Below are positions 22,746 to 31,085 of a DNA stretch of 64,000 nt, piece by piece. Position 1 is the first letter of the stretch. Each line of letters begins with the position of its first letter. Below the pieces are notes generated by a model that saw nothing but the letters and a program-made list of their open reading frames with translations, had not been told where the DNA came from and ran no database searches. Both the position numbers and the translations under genes were made by a program. Source of the DNA: Streptomyces sp. ALI-76-A (lineage in GTDB: Bacteria; Actinomycetota; Actinomycetes; Streptomycetales; Streptomycetaceae); NCBI RefSeq assembly GCF_030287445.1, contig NZ_JASVWB010000002.1, positions 7,068,001 through 7,132,000 of the forward strand, in the 5' to 3' direction.

Positions 22746-24659
22746 GTGTCCACGACTCTCACCCCCACGCATGCCCCCGCCCCCGCCCGCACCACCCCCC
22801 GTCGCCGCACCCGCGTCCTCGCCCTGCCCGAGGCCCGCTGGGCGCTCGTCGCGACCGTCGCCTTCCTGCTCGGCCTGGCCCTGGACCTCGGCGGAGCACC
22901 GATGTGGGCCTACGGGCCGCTGTACGCGGTCGCCTACGCCACCGGCGGCTGGGAACCGGCCCTCGAAGGGCTGCGCGCGCTGCGCGAGAAGACCCTGGAC
23001 GTCGACCTGCTGATGATCGTCGCCGCCCTGGGCGCCGCCGCGATCGGCCAGGTCCTGGACGGGGCCCTCCTGATCGTCATCTTCGCCACCTCCGGCGCCG
23101 TGGAGGCCCTGGCCACCGCCCGCACCGCCGACTCGGTGCGCGGCCTGCTCGACCTCGCGCCCGCCACCGCCACCCGGCTCACCGAGGACGGCCGCGAGGA
23201 GACGGTCCCGACCACCGAACTCGCCGTCGGCGACCTCGTCCTGGTCCGCCCGGGCGAACGCATCGGCGCCGACGGCAGCGTCCTGGACGGCGCCAGCGAG
23301 GCCGACCAGGCCACCATCACCGGCGAACCCCTGCCGGTCCCCAAGCACCCCGGCGACGAGGTCTTCGCGGGCACCCTCAACGGCACCGGAGCCCTGCGCG
23401 TGCGCGTGGAGCGCGACCCCGCCGACTCCGTGATCGCCCGCATCGTGACCCTGGTCGAGGAGGCGTCCCGCACCAAGGCCCCCACCCAGCTGTTCATCGA
23501 GAAGGTCGAACAGCGGTACGCGGTCGGCATGGTGGCCGCCACGCTCGCCGTCTTCGCCGTCCCGCTCGCCTTCGGCGCCGACCTCGCGGACGCCCTCCTG
23601 CGGGCCATGACCTTCATGATCGTCGCCTCGCCGTGCGCGGTCGTCCTCGCGACCATGCCGCCCCTGCTGTCCGCCATCGCCAACGCCGGCCGGCACGGCG
23701 TCCTGGTCAAGTCGGCCGTCGCCATGGAACGCCTCGGCGAGATCGACACCACCGCCCTCGACAAGACCGGCACCCTCACCGAGGGCACCCCCGAGGTGAC
23801 GGGCATCCACCCGCTGCCGGACTCCGGCCTCGACGAGAACGCGCTGCTGACGCTGGCCGCGGCCGCCGAGCACCCCAGCGAACACCCGCTGGCGCGCGCG
23901 ATCGTGGCGGCCGCCGGGGCCCGGGGCCTGCGGATCCCGCCGGCCGAGGACTTCACGGCCGCACCGGGACGCGGGGTCAGGGCCACCGTCGAGGGGCACG
24001 TGGTGAGCGTCGGCCGGGCGGACGTCGAGAGCGACGCGACCGTCGTCCAGGTCGGCCGCGACGGCGTCCCCGTCGGCACCCTCGCCCTCACCGACCGACT
24101 GCGCCCCGACGCCGCCGGGACCACCGCCGCCCTGACCGCCCTGACCGGCACCGCCCCCATCCTGCTCACCGGCGACAACGCGGGAGCCGCCGCCCGGGTG
24201 GCCGACGCCACCGGCCTCACGGACGTCCGCGCCGAACTGCTCCCCGAGGACAAGGTGGGCGCCGTACGGGACCTCCAGCACACCGGGCGCAAGGTGCTCT
24301 TCGTCGGCGACGGCGTCAACGACGCCCCCGCCCTCGCCGCCGCCCACTCCGGCATCGCCATGGGCCGCGCGGGCTCCGACCTGGCGCTGGAGACGGCGGA
24401 CGCCGTCATCGTGCGCGACGAACTCGCCACCGTCCCGGCCGTCGTACGGCTCTCGCGGGCGGCCCGCCGGCTGGTCCTGCAGAACCTCGTGATCGCGGGC
24501 GCCTTCATCACGGTGCTCGTCCTGTGGGACCTGCTCGGCCACCTCCCGCTGCCGCTCGGCGTCGCGGGCCACGAGGGCTCGACGGTCCTCGTCGGCCTCA
24601 ACGGCCTCAGGCTGCTGCGTGAGTCCGCGTGGCGATCCGGCCCGGCCCAGGGCACATGA
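22746..24659 (+). CDS. P1B-4-type heavy-metal efflux ATPase
   Basis: A 637-residue P-type ATPase with no N-terminal metal-binding domain. Key sites are the TGE actuator (ITGEPLPVPK), the SPC transmembrane metal site (Ser295-Cys297, ASPCAVVLATMPP), phosphorylated Asp339 (DKTGTLTEG), GDGVND, and a late-helix HEGST (His609). SPC together with HEGGT/HEGST defines the P1B-4 group (CtpD/CoaT/ZosA-like), which exports Co, Fe or Zn. The start is GTG 22746, because the preceding promoter leaves no room for an earlier start. The divergent ArsR gene is its likely regulator. Confidence 0.9.
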   Translation: MSTTLTPTHAPAPARTTPRRRTRVLALPEARWALVATVAFLLGLALDLGGAPMWAYGPLYAVAYATGGWEPALEGLRALREKTLDVDLLMIVAALGAAAIGQVLDGALLIVIFATSGAVEALATARTADSVRGLLDLAPATATRLTEDGREETVPTTELAVGDLVLVRPGERIGADGSVLDGASEADQATITGEPLPVPKHPGDEVFAGTLNGTGALRVRVERDPADSVIARIVTLVEEASRTKAPTQLFIEKVEQRYAVGMVAATLAVFAVPLAFGADLADALLRAMTFMIVASPCAVVLATMPPLLSAIANAGRHGVLVKSAVAMERLGEIDTTALDKTGTLTEGTPEVTGIHPLPDSGLDENALLTLAAAAEHPSEHPLARAIVAAAGARGLRIPPAEDFTAAPGRGVRATVEGHVVSVGRADVESDATVVQVGRDGVPVGTLALTDRLRPDAAGTTAALTALTGTAPILLTGDNAGAAARVADATGLTDVRAELLPEDKVGAVRDLQHTGRKVLFVGDGVNDAPALAAAHSGIAMGRAGSDLALETADAVIVRDELATVPAVVRLSRAARRLVLQNLVIAGAFITVLVLWDLLGHLPLPLGVAGHEGSTVLVGLNGLRLLRESAWRSGPAQGT

Positions 24660-24714
24660 GGTCGATGTCGGATTCTCGCCAGCCGCGGGCCGGCGCGTGC
24701 CCGATGCTGGACCC

Positions 24715-26211
24715 ATGCAGATGGGGATGCACACCGACACCGAGCGCTGCGTACGCGCCGTCCGGTCCAAGGACGCCCGCTTCGACGGCTGGTTCTTCAC
24801 CGCCGTCCTGACCACCCGCGTCTACTGCCGGCCCAGCTGCCCGGTCGTGCCGCCCAAGCCCGAGAACATGACCTTCCACCCGAGTGCGGCGGCCTGCCAG
24901 CAGGCCGGCTTCCGCGCCTGCAAGCGGTGCCGCCCCGACACCAGCCCCGGCTCCCCGCAGTGGAACCAGCGCGCCGACCTGGTGGCCCGCGCCATGCGCC
25001 TGGTCGCCGACGGCGTCGTGGACCGCGAGGGCGTGCCCGGCCTCGCCGCCCGGCTCGGTTACAGCCCCCGGCAGGTGGAACGCCAGCTGCTCGCCGAACT
25101 GGGCGCGGGCCCGCTCGCCCTGGCCCGCGCCCAGCGCGCCCAGACGGCCCGGCTCCTGATCGAGACGACCCCGCTGCCGATGGCGGAGATCGCCTTCGCC
25201 GCCGGCTTCTCCTCGATCCGCACCTTCAACGACACCGTGCGCGAGGTCTTCGCCCTGTCGCCGAGCGACCTGCGCGCCCGGGTACCGAAGTCCAGGGCCA
25301 CCACGGACCGGCCCCGGGGCACGCCCGGGGCGCTCGCCCTGCGGCTGCCCTTCCGTGCCCCCCTCACCCCCGACAACCTCTTCGGCCACCTCGCGGCGAC
25401 CGCGGTCCCGGGCGTCGAGGAGTGGCGGGACGGCGCCTACCGGCGCACGCTCCGGCTGCCGTACGGCCACGGCATCGTGGCGCTCACCCCACGGCCGGAC
25501 CACATCGCCTGCCGCCTCACCCTCGGCGACCTGCGCGACCTGACCGTCGCCATCAGCCGCTGCCGCCGCCTGCTCGACCTGGACGCCGACCCGGTCGCGG
25601 TCGACGACCAACTGCGCGCCGACCCGGTCCTCGCGCCCCTGGTCGACAAGGCCCCCGGCCGGCGCGTGCCCCGTACCGTCGACGAGGCGGAGTTCGCCGT
25701 GCGCGCGGTGCTCGGCCAGCAGGTCTCGACGGCCGCGGCCCGCACCCACGCGGCCCGCCTGGTCACGGCGTACGGCGACCCGGTGGACGACCCCGAGGGC
25801 GGCCTCACCCACCTCTTCCCGTCCCCCGCGGCGCTCGCCGCCCTCGACCCCGAGTCCCTCGCGCTGCCCCGCGCCCGCCGCGTCACGTTCACCACCCTGG
25901 TGGACCGACTGGCCGACGGCACCCTCAACCTGGGCGTGGAGGGCGACTGGGCGCAGACCCGCGCCCGGCTCCTCGCCCTGCCCGGCTTCGGCCCCTGGAC
26001 GGCCGACGTCATCGCGATGCGCGCCCTCGGGGACCCCGACGCCTTCCTCCCGACCGACCTCGGCATCCGCCGGGCCGCCCGGGAGCTGGGCCTCCCGTCG
26101 ACGCCGGCGGCGCTCACGGCCCGCGCGGCGGCCTGGCGGCCCTGGCGGGCGTACGCCGTCCAGTACCTGTGGGCGACCGACAGCCACCCGATCAACTTCC
26201 TTCCGGCCTGA
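24715..26211 (+). CDS. Ada-type methyl-accepting regulator fused to AlkA glycosylase
   Basis: A 498-residue alkylation-repair fusion. Residues about 10-80 are the Ada zinc/methyl-acceptor domain (YCRPSCP ... CKRC). Residues about 85-185 are an AraC helix-turn-helix pair. Residues about 205-495 are an AlkA-type 3-methyladenine DNA glycosylase with the HhH segment LPGFGPWTADVIAMRAL and catalytic Asp in FLPTDLGI. It should sense methylphosphotriesters, activate adaptive-response genes and excise alkylated bases. The start is the first of three close in-frame ATGs. ogt follows 10 bases downstream, in the same transcript. Confidence 0.93.
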   Translation: MQMGMHTDTERCVRAVRSKDARFDGWFFTAVLTTRVYCRPSCPVVPPKPENMTFHPSAAACQQAGFRACKRCRPDTSPGSPQWNQRADLVARAMRLVADGVVDREGVPGLAARLGYSPRQVERQLLAELGAGPLALARAQRAQTARLLIETTPLPMAEIAFAAGFSSIRTFNDTVREVFALSPSDLRARVPKSRATTDRPRGTPGALALRLPFRAPLTPDNLFGHLAATAVPGVEEWRDGAYRRTLRLPYGHGIVALTPRPDHIACRLTLGDLRDLTVAISRCRRLLDLDADPVAVDDQLRADPVLAPLVDKAPGRRVPRTVDEAEFAVRAVLGQQVSTAAARTHAARLVTAYGDPVDDPEGGLTHLFPSPAALAALDPESLALPRARRVTFTTLVDRLADGTLNLGVEGDWAQTRARLLALPGFGPWTADVIAMRALGDPDAFLPTDLGIRRAARELGLPSTPAALTARAAAWRPWRAYAVQYLWATDSHPINFLPA

Positions 26212-26221
26212 GGACCTCCGC

Positions 26222-26704
26222 GTGAAGCAGCACACGATCATCGACAGCCCCTACGGCCCCCTCACCCTCGTCGCCGACGACGGCGTCCTGTGCGGCCTCT
26301 ACATGACCGACCAGCGCCACCGCCCCGTGGAGGAGACCTTCGGCGCCCGCGCCGAGGGCCTCTTCGCGGCGGCCGAGGAAGAGCTGGAGGCCTACTTCGC
26401 GGGGGAGTTGAAGGAGTTCACCCTCGAACTCCGCCTGTCCGGAACCCCGTTCCAGCGCAGCGTCTGGGAGCAGCTCCGCGGGATCCCGTACGGCGAGACC
26501 CGCACCTACGGCGAACTGGCCGACGCCCTCGGCAACCCCACCGCCTCCCGCGCGGTGGGCCTCGCCAACGGCCGCAACCCGGTCGGCATCATCGTGCCGT
26601 GCCACCGCGTGGTCGGCGCGAACGGCAGCCTCACCGGCTACGGCGGCGGCCTGGACCGCAAGCAGCGCCTGCTGGACTTCGAGAGCGGCAGGGCGCTGTT
26701 CTGA
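26222..26704 (+). CDS. ogt: Methylated-DNA-[protein]-cysteine S-methyltransferase
   Basis: A 160-residue suicide repair enzyme that takes methyl from O6-methylguanine. The active-site motif IVPCHRVVG is intact, with the helix-turn-helix TYGELADALGNPTASRAVG before it. The GTG start lies 10 bases after the Ada-AlkA stop. Together the pair covers the direct-reversal and base-excision arms of the adaptive response. Confidence 0.94.
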   Translation: MKQHTIIDSPYGPLTLVADDGVLCGLYMTDQRHRPVEETFGARAEGLFAAAEEELEAYFAGELKEFTLELRLSGTPFQRSVWEQLRGIPYGETRTYGELADALGNPTASRAVGLANGRNPVGIIVPCHRVVGANGSLTGYGGGLDRKQRLLDFESGRALF

Positions 26705-26718
26705 CCCGCCCGGGTCAG
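26701..26718. terminator. Hairpin overlapping both convergent stop codons
   Basis: CTGACCCGCCCGGGTCAG is a perfect inverted repeat that contains the ogt stop TGA on one strand and the VOC-protein stop on the other. It is short, and may act as a compact bidirectional terminator. Confidence 0.4.
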
Positions 26719-27083
26719 CCGGCCCGCTCCGCGGCACCGCGCTCCACGCAGAACTCGTTGCCCTCCGGATCGGCGAGGACCACCCAGCCCCGGCCGTCCG
26801 GGACCCGCCGGTCGTCGACCAGCGTGGCCCCGAGGGAGACGAGACGCTCCACCTCCTCGTCGCGGGTACGGTCCTGCGGCTGGAGGTCGAGATGGAGGCG
26901 GTTCTTGACCGCCTTCGGCTCCGCGACGGTGACGAACAGCAGACCGGCGCCCTCGATCAGCGCCTCCTCGTCACCCGGCTTGTCGTCCTCGTGCACGGGC
27001 AGCCCGAGCACCTGGGACCAGAAGGAGGCGAGGTGGTGGGCGTCGGCGGAGTCGACCGTCACATGGCGTATCGCGGAAGTCAT
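26715..27083 (-). CDS. VOC (glyoxalase/bleomycin-resistance) family protein
   Basis: A 122-residue vicinal-oxygen-chelate fold protein with the beta-alpha-beta-beta-beta pattern: IRHVTVDSADAHHLASFWSQVL at the start, HLDLQ in the middle, and VLADPEGNEFCVE at the end. The His and Glu metal ligands of the fold are present. The substrate is not predictable. The longer frame to 27737 is antisense to nothing but lies over the sirtuin gene and has no coding character. Confidence 0.85.
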   Translation of the reverse strand: MTSAIRHVTVDSADAHHLASFWSQVLGLPVHEDDKPGDEEALIEGAGLLFVTVAEPKAVKNRLHLDLQPQDRTRDEEVERLVSLGATLVDDRRVPDGRGWVVLADPEGNEFCVERGAAERAG

Positions 27084-27097
27084 GGGCGAAGTGTGAT

Positions 27098-27823
27098 CTA
27101 TCGGCTGATTCCGCGCAGCAGTTTCGGCAGGGCCGTCCCGATCGGCTCCCGCACGACCTCGTCGGCCCGCGCGTCGTACGGAGTCGGCTCGGCGTTGACG
27201 ACGATCAGCCTGGCGCCGTGATCGGCGGCGACGCCCGCCAGCCCCGCCGCCGGCTGCACCTGCAGACTGCTCCCCACCGCGACGAAGACCTGGCACGCCT
27301 GGGCGATGGCGACGGCCTCGCCGAGCACCACCGGGTCGAGCCGCTCGCCGAACATCACCGTCGCCGGCTTCAGGATCCCGCCGCACTCCAGGCACGGCGG
27401 GTCCTCCTCCCCGGCGTCGAGCCGGGCGAGCGCGTCCTCCATCGGGCCGCGCGCATGACACCCGGTGCACACGAAGCTCCGTGCGGTCCCGTGCAGTTCG
27501 AGCACCTTGCGGGCGGGCATCCCGGCGAGCTGGTGCAGCCCGTCCACGTTCTGCGTGATCACCCGCACCGGCACCCCGGCCCGCTCCAGCTCGGCCACCG
27601 CCCGGTGCGCGGCGTTCGGCTCGGCCGAGAGCGCCTGGTTGCCGCGCCGCATCCGCCAGGACCTGCGCCGGATCTCCGGGTCGCTCATGTAGAACTCGTA
27701 CGTCACGAGCTTCTCGGCCTCGGGGTCCTGACGCCACAGCCCGTTGGGCCCGCGGTAGTCCGGGATGCCGGAGTCGGTCGAGACACCGGCGCCGCTGAGG
27801 ATCGCGACGAGGGGCTTGGTCAT
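27098..27823 (-). CDS. NAD-dependent protein deacylase (sirtuin)
   Basis: A 241-residue Sir2 enzyme that removes acyl groups from lysine using NAD and yields O-acyl-ADP-ribose. The NAD-binding [15 protein letters not shown] is near residue 11, [12 protein letters not shown] near 88, and the catalytic His in LELHG. A Cys4 zinc site is visible (CTGC ... CLEC). The VOC gene follows 14 bases downstream, likely in the same transcript. Confidence 0.95.
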   Translation of the reverse strand: MTKPLVAILSGAGVSTDSGIPDYRGPNGLWRQDPEAEKLVTYEFYMSDPEIRRRSWRMRRGNQALSAEPNAAHRAVAELERAGVPVRVITQNVDGLHQLAGMPARKVLELHGTARSFVCTGCHARGPMEDALARLDAGEEDPPCLECGGILKPATVMFGERLDPVVLGEAVAIAQACQVFVAVGSSLQVQPAAGLAGVAADHGARLIVVNAEPTPYDARADEVVREPIGTALPKLLRGISR

Positions 27824-27873
27824 GGCACCGAGGGTAGGACGGGCCGCCCCGGCGCGGCGACCGGATAACGCCG

Positions 27874-27968
27874 TGACCTGCCCGCCGTCGGGTGGCCTGC
27901 CCTCCGTCGGATGACCTGCTTGCCGTCGGATCGGCTGTCCGCTGTCGGGCGACCTGACCGACGTGGGG
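27874..27968. repeat. Five tandem 19-bp degenerate repeats
   Basis: The stretch between the sirtuin start and the Nudix gene resolves into five consecutive 19-base units: TGACCTGCCCGCCGTCGGG, TGGCCTGCCCTCCGTCGGA, TGACCTGCTTGCCGTCGGA, TCGGCTGTCCGCTGTCGGG and CGACCTGACCGACGTGGGG. The common core is GACCTGC-N-C-CGTCGG. No gene is visible in 27824-28050. The array lies upstream of the sirtuin start and downstream of the Nudix stop. Confidence 0.8.
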
Positions 27969-28050
27969 TTCCGCGCGTGGCCGTCCGCGACGAGGCGCCG
28001 CGCGAGGTGACGCGGGACTCCGGGACGCCGGGGCCGACCCGGAGCGCCGG

Positions 28051-28545
28051 TCAGCCCACCCGGTGCCCGTTCTCCAGCTCAGCCGTCCCCGAACCCTCCG
28101 CCAGCACGTCCAGGGCGGTCAGCACGCGGCGGCCGAGGGCACCGGGCAGGTGCTCGGCGAGGTCCTCGCGGGACACCAGCCGCCAGGACAGCAGCTCCTC
28201 CTCCTGGAGCCGGATCGCCTTGAAGTCGTCCTCGTCGAGCACCCCGCCGTCGTACAGGTACGCCACCAGTGGCGGGCGGCCCGTGCCGTGCACCCAGTCC
28301 ACGGCGAGCAGCCGGCCCAGGTCGCGGTCCAGGCCGATCTCCTCGGCGGTCTCCCGGCGCGCGCCCTGGCGCGGTGTCTCACCGTCGTCGGACTCGATCG
28401 TGCCGCCCGGCAGGGCCCAGCCGTCACGATAGTTGGGCTCGACGAGCAGCACCCGTCCCTCCGCGTCGCGGAAGAGGGCGGCGGCCCCGGCGAGCACCCG
28501 GGGGAGTCCCGCGATGTAGGCGGCGAAATCTTGAGTGGAGGTCAT
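28051..28545 (-). CDS. Nudix hydrolase
   Basis: A 164-residue Nudix enzyme with a complete box: GGTIESDDGETPRQGARRET followed by AEEIGL. The spacing of the box and its acidic metal ligands are standard. The substrate (ADP-ribose, NADH, a nucleotide sugar or an oxidised nucleotide) cannot be fixed from the sequence. It is co-oriented with the ADP-ribosylglycohydrolase 40 bases upstream, making an ADP-ribose-related role attractive but unproven. Confidence 0.9.
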   Translation of the reverse strand: MTSTQDFAAYIAGLPRVLAGAAALFRDAEGRVLLVEPNYRDGWALPGGTIESDDGETPRQGARRETAEEIGLDRDLGRLLAVDWVHGTGRPPLVAYLYDGGVLDEDDFKAIRLQEEELLSWRLVSREDLAEHLPGALGRRVLTALDVLAEGSGTAELENGHRVG

Positions 28546-28585
28546 GCCGGAAGCGTAACCAGCCTCCGCCGCCCGTTCCCTCCGG

Positions 28586-29659
28586 TCAGGCATCCGGCCC
28601 CACCAGCCGCAGCGTCCGCTCCGCCAGGTCGCTGATCCGCGCCCCGTCGAAGCCGAAGACCGCGCTGCGCACCGTGTCGTCGAGGGGGTCCTTCCACTGG
28701 GCCGGGATGGCGTCCGCGCCGGTCAGCACACCGGCCACCGAGCCCGCGGTCGCCCCGTTGGAGTCGGTGTCCAGACCGCCGCGCACGGTGAGCGTGATGG
28801 TGCGGGTGAAGTCGCCGTCGCCGTACAGGAGCCCGGCGGTCAGCACGGCGGCGTTCGGGACGGTGTGGATCCAGCCGAGCCCGGCGGTCTCCTCGGCCAC
28901 CGTGGCGAGCGTGTCCTCCCAGCTCAACCGGGTGTCGTGGAGCGAGACGACCCGGCGTACGGTACGGGCCAGCCGGCTGCCGCCCGGGATCACGGCGAGC
29001 GCCTGGTCCACGGCCTGCCGCACGGTGGCGGCGGTGAACGCCGCCGAGATCAGCGCCGCCGCCCACATCGCGCCGTACACCCCGTTGCCGGTGTGGGACA
29101 GCACCGCGTCACGGCGGGCGAGGGAGGCGGCACGACGCGGTTCGCCGGGGCGGGTCCAGCCGTAGATGTCGGCCCGGATGAGCGCCCCGATCCACTCCTG
29201 GTACGGATTGTCGTACGTCGCCGTCAGCGGCGGCTTCAGCCCGTTGGCGAGGTTGCGGTAGGCGGCCCGCTCCGCGGTGAACGTCTGCCGGTACGGCAGC
29301 CGCAGCAGCCACAGGTCGCCGACCTGCTCCGTGCTGAAGCCGAAGCCGTGGGTCTCCAGCAGGTCGAGGCCGAGGATGGCGTAGTCGACGTCGTCGTCGC
29401 GGCAGCTGCCGTGGATGCGGCCGCGTACGCACTGGCGCCACTCGGGGCGCAGCTCCAGGCCGGTGTCCTCGCCGACGGGCTCGGGCAGGTAGTCGGTGAG
29501 CGGCAGGGCCGCGGCCTGCCGCAGGTAGTGGTCGATCCGGTCCCGCGTCCACAGGTCGCCCTGCTCGACCGGCTTGCCGAGCATGTTGCCCGCGATCCGG
29601 CCGAGCCAGCCCCCGAGGACGCGGTCGGCGAGCTCTGGCTCAGTGCCCACAGGGGTCAT
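28586..29659 (-). CDS. ADP-ribosylglycohydrolase family protein
   Basis: A 357-residue DraG/ARH-type hydrolase. It begins DRVLGGWLGRIAGNMLGKPVE and has CRDDDVDYAI for the first metal site and RGGLDTDSNGATAGSVAGVL for the second, so both magnesium sites appear complete. Such enzymes remove ADP-ribose from proteins or small molecules, or hydrolyse related crystallin-J1-type substrates. The start at ATG 29659 is where homology begins; the frame extends upstream to 30085 without coding character. Confidence 0.88.
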   Translation of the reverse strand: MTPVGTEPELADRVLGGWLGRIAGNMLGKPVEQGDLWTRDRIDHYLRQAAALPLTDYLPEPVGEDTGLELRPEWRQCVRGRIHGSCRDDDVDYAILGLDLLETHGFGFSTEQVGDLWLLRLPYRQTFTAERAAYRNLANGLKPPLTATYDNPYQEWIGALIRADIYGWTRPGEPRRAASLARRDAVLSHTGNGVYGAMWAAALISAAFTAATVRQAVDQALAVIPGGSRLARTVRRVVSLHDTRLSWEDTLATVAEETAGLGWIHTVPNAAVLTAGLLYGDGDFTRTITLTVRGGLDTDSNGATAGSVAGVLTGADAIPAQWKDPLDDTVRSAVFGFDGARISDLAERTLRLVGPDA

Positions 29660-29840
29660 GGCTCCGGTGTACCCCATTTCCGGGCCCGTCCGCGCGGGTT
29701 CGGGCCGGGCGGGCGGTGTGGTCCCGGGCGTGGTCCAGGGACCGGTCGGCGCATGACGGCGGAGGCGTCCTCCGGTTAAGGTCACAACGGCGCGACTGGC
29801 CCTGACGTGCGTCGGGCCCGGAGAGCAAGGGGATGTCAAG

Positions 29841-30992
29841 GTGGCGGACGCTGGAGTGAGGAGTGCCCAGAGGGTGCTCATCGCCGCGGACAAGTTCAAG
29901 GGCTCGCTGACGGCCGTACAGGTCGCCGAACGGGTCACGGCCGGACTGCGCAGGGTGGTGCCGGACCTCGCGGTGGACGCGCTGCCGGTGGCCGACGGCG
30001 GCGACGGGACGGTGGACGCGACGGTCGCGGCCGGTTTCGAGCGGCGCGAGGTCCGCGTCGCGGGGCCGCTCGGCGACGAGATCACGGCCGCGTTCGCGCT
30101 GCGCGACGGTACGGCGGTGGTGGAGATGGCGGAGGCGAGCGGGCTTCAGCGGCTGCCCGCGGGGCTCTTCGCGCCGCTCACGGCCTCCACGTACGGCTCC
30201 GGCGAGCTGCTGCGGGCCGCGCTGGACGCGGGCGCGCGCACGATCGTGTTCGGGGTCGGCGGCAGCGCCACCACGGACGGCGGCGCCGGCATGCTGTCCG
30301 CGCTGGGGGCGCGGTTCACCGACGCGGCGGGCGAGCCGGTGGCACCCGGCGGCGCGGGCCTGGCCGCCCTGGCCTCGGCCGACCTGTCGGGCCTGGACCC
30401 GCGGCTCGCCGGCGTGGAGCTGGTGCTGGCCAGCGACGTCGACAACCCGCTGACCGGCCCGAAGGGCGCACCGGCCGTCTACGGCCCGCAGAAGGGCGCC
30501 TCACCGGACGACGTGGAGACGCTGGACGCGGCGCTCACGCACTACGTGAAGGTGCTGGAGAAGGCGGTCGGGTCCAGGGCCGCCGCGTACGCCGCCTCAC
30601 CCGGCGCGGGCGCGGCCGGCGGCATCGGGTACGGCGCCCTGCTGCTCGGCGCCCGGTTCCGCCCCGGTATCGAGGTGATGCTGGAGGTCCTGGGGTTCAC
30701 GGCCGCGGTGGAGCACGCCACGCTGGTGATCACCGGCGAGGGCTCCCTCGACGAGCAGACACTGCACGGCAAGGCCCCGGCGGGCGTCGCGGCGGCGGCG
30801 CGGGCGGCGGGCAAGGAGGTGGTCGCGGTGTGCGGCCGCCTCGCCCTTCAGCCGGAGGCACTGGGCCGGGCCGGCATCCGCCGCGCGTACCCGCTGACGG
30901 ACGTCGAACCGGACGTGGCCAGGTGCCTCGCGGACGCCGGCCCGATCCTGGAACGGGCCGCGGAGCGCATCGGGCGGGACTTCCTGACCTGA
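29841..30992 (+). CDS. Glycerate 2-kinase (GarK/GlxK family)
   Basis: A 383-residue glycerate kinase, phosphorylating D-glycerate from glyoxylate or serine metabolism. The family pattern is clear: IAADKFKGSLTAVQVAE at the N-terminus, VADGGDGTVDA, GVGGSATTDGGAGML, and VITGEGSLDEQT near residue 300. The GTG start was chosen over the out-of-frame ATG at 29833, with GAGAGCAAGGGG upstream. It converges on pssA across a strong terminator. Glyoxylate made by the nearby ethylmalonyl-CoA operon could feed it, which is only an inference. Confidence 0.92.
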   Translation: MADAGVRSAQRVLIAADKFKGSLTAVQVAERVTAGLRRVVPDLAVDALPVADGGDGTVDATVAAGFERREVRVAGPLGDEITAAFALRDGTAVVEMAEASGLQRLPAGLFAPLTASTYGSGELLRAALDAGARTIVFGVGGSATTDGGAGMLSALGARFTDAAGEPVAPGGAGLAALASADLSGLDPRLAGVELVLASDVDNPLTGPKGAPAVYGPQKGASPDDVETLDAALTHYVKVLEKAVGSRAAAYAASPGAGAAGGIGYGALLLGARFRPGIEVMLEVLGFTAAVEHATLVITGEGSLDEQTLHGKAPAGVAAAARAAGKEVVAVCGRLALQPEALGRAGIRRAYPLTDVEPDVARCLADAGPILERAAERIGRDFLT

Positions 30993-31030
30993 GGGAGCGC
31001 GCCCCGGAGAACCGGGAACGAACGCGCAAC

Positions 31031-31070
31031 GTGGAAGGGCCCCGAGCCGAGCGGCTCGGGGCCCTTCCAC
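31031..31070. terminator. Perfect 18-bp stem terminator
   Basis: GTGGAAGGGCCCCGAGCC and its exact complement flank a 4-base loop (GAGC) between convergent glycerate kinase and pssA. It is the strongest hairpin I found in the window and is probably bidirectional. Confidence 0.88.
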
Positions 31071-31085
31071 GGTGTCGTGCGACCG

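Noticed and set aside
22278..24815. 845-residue minus-strand open frame
   Set aside because: It is a shadow of the P1B ATPase and the ArsR gene, with low-complexity Gly/Asp/Val composition and no domain.
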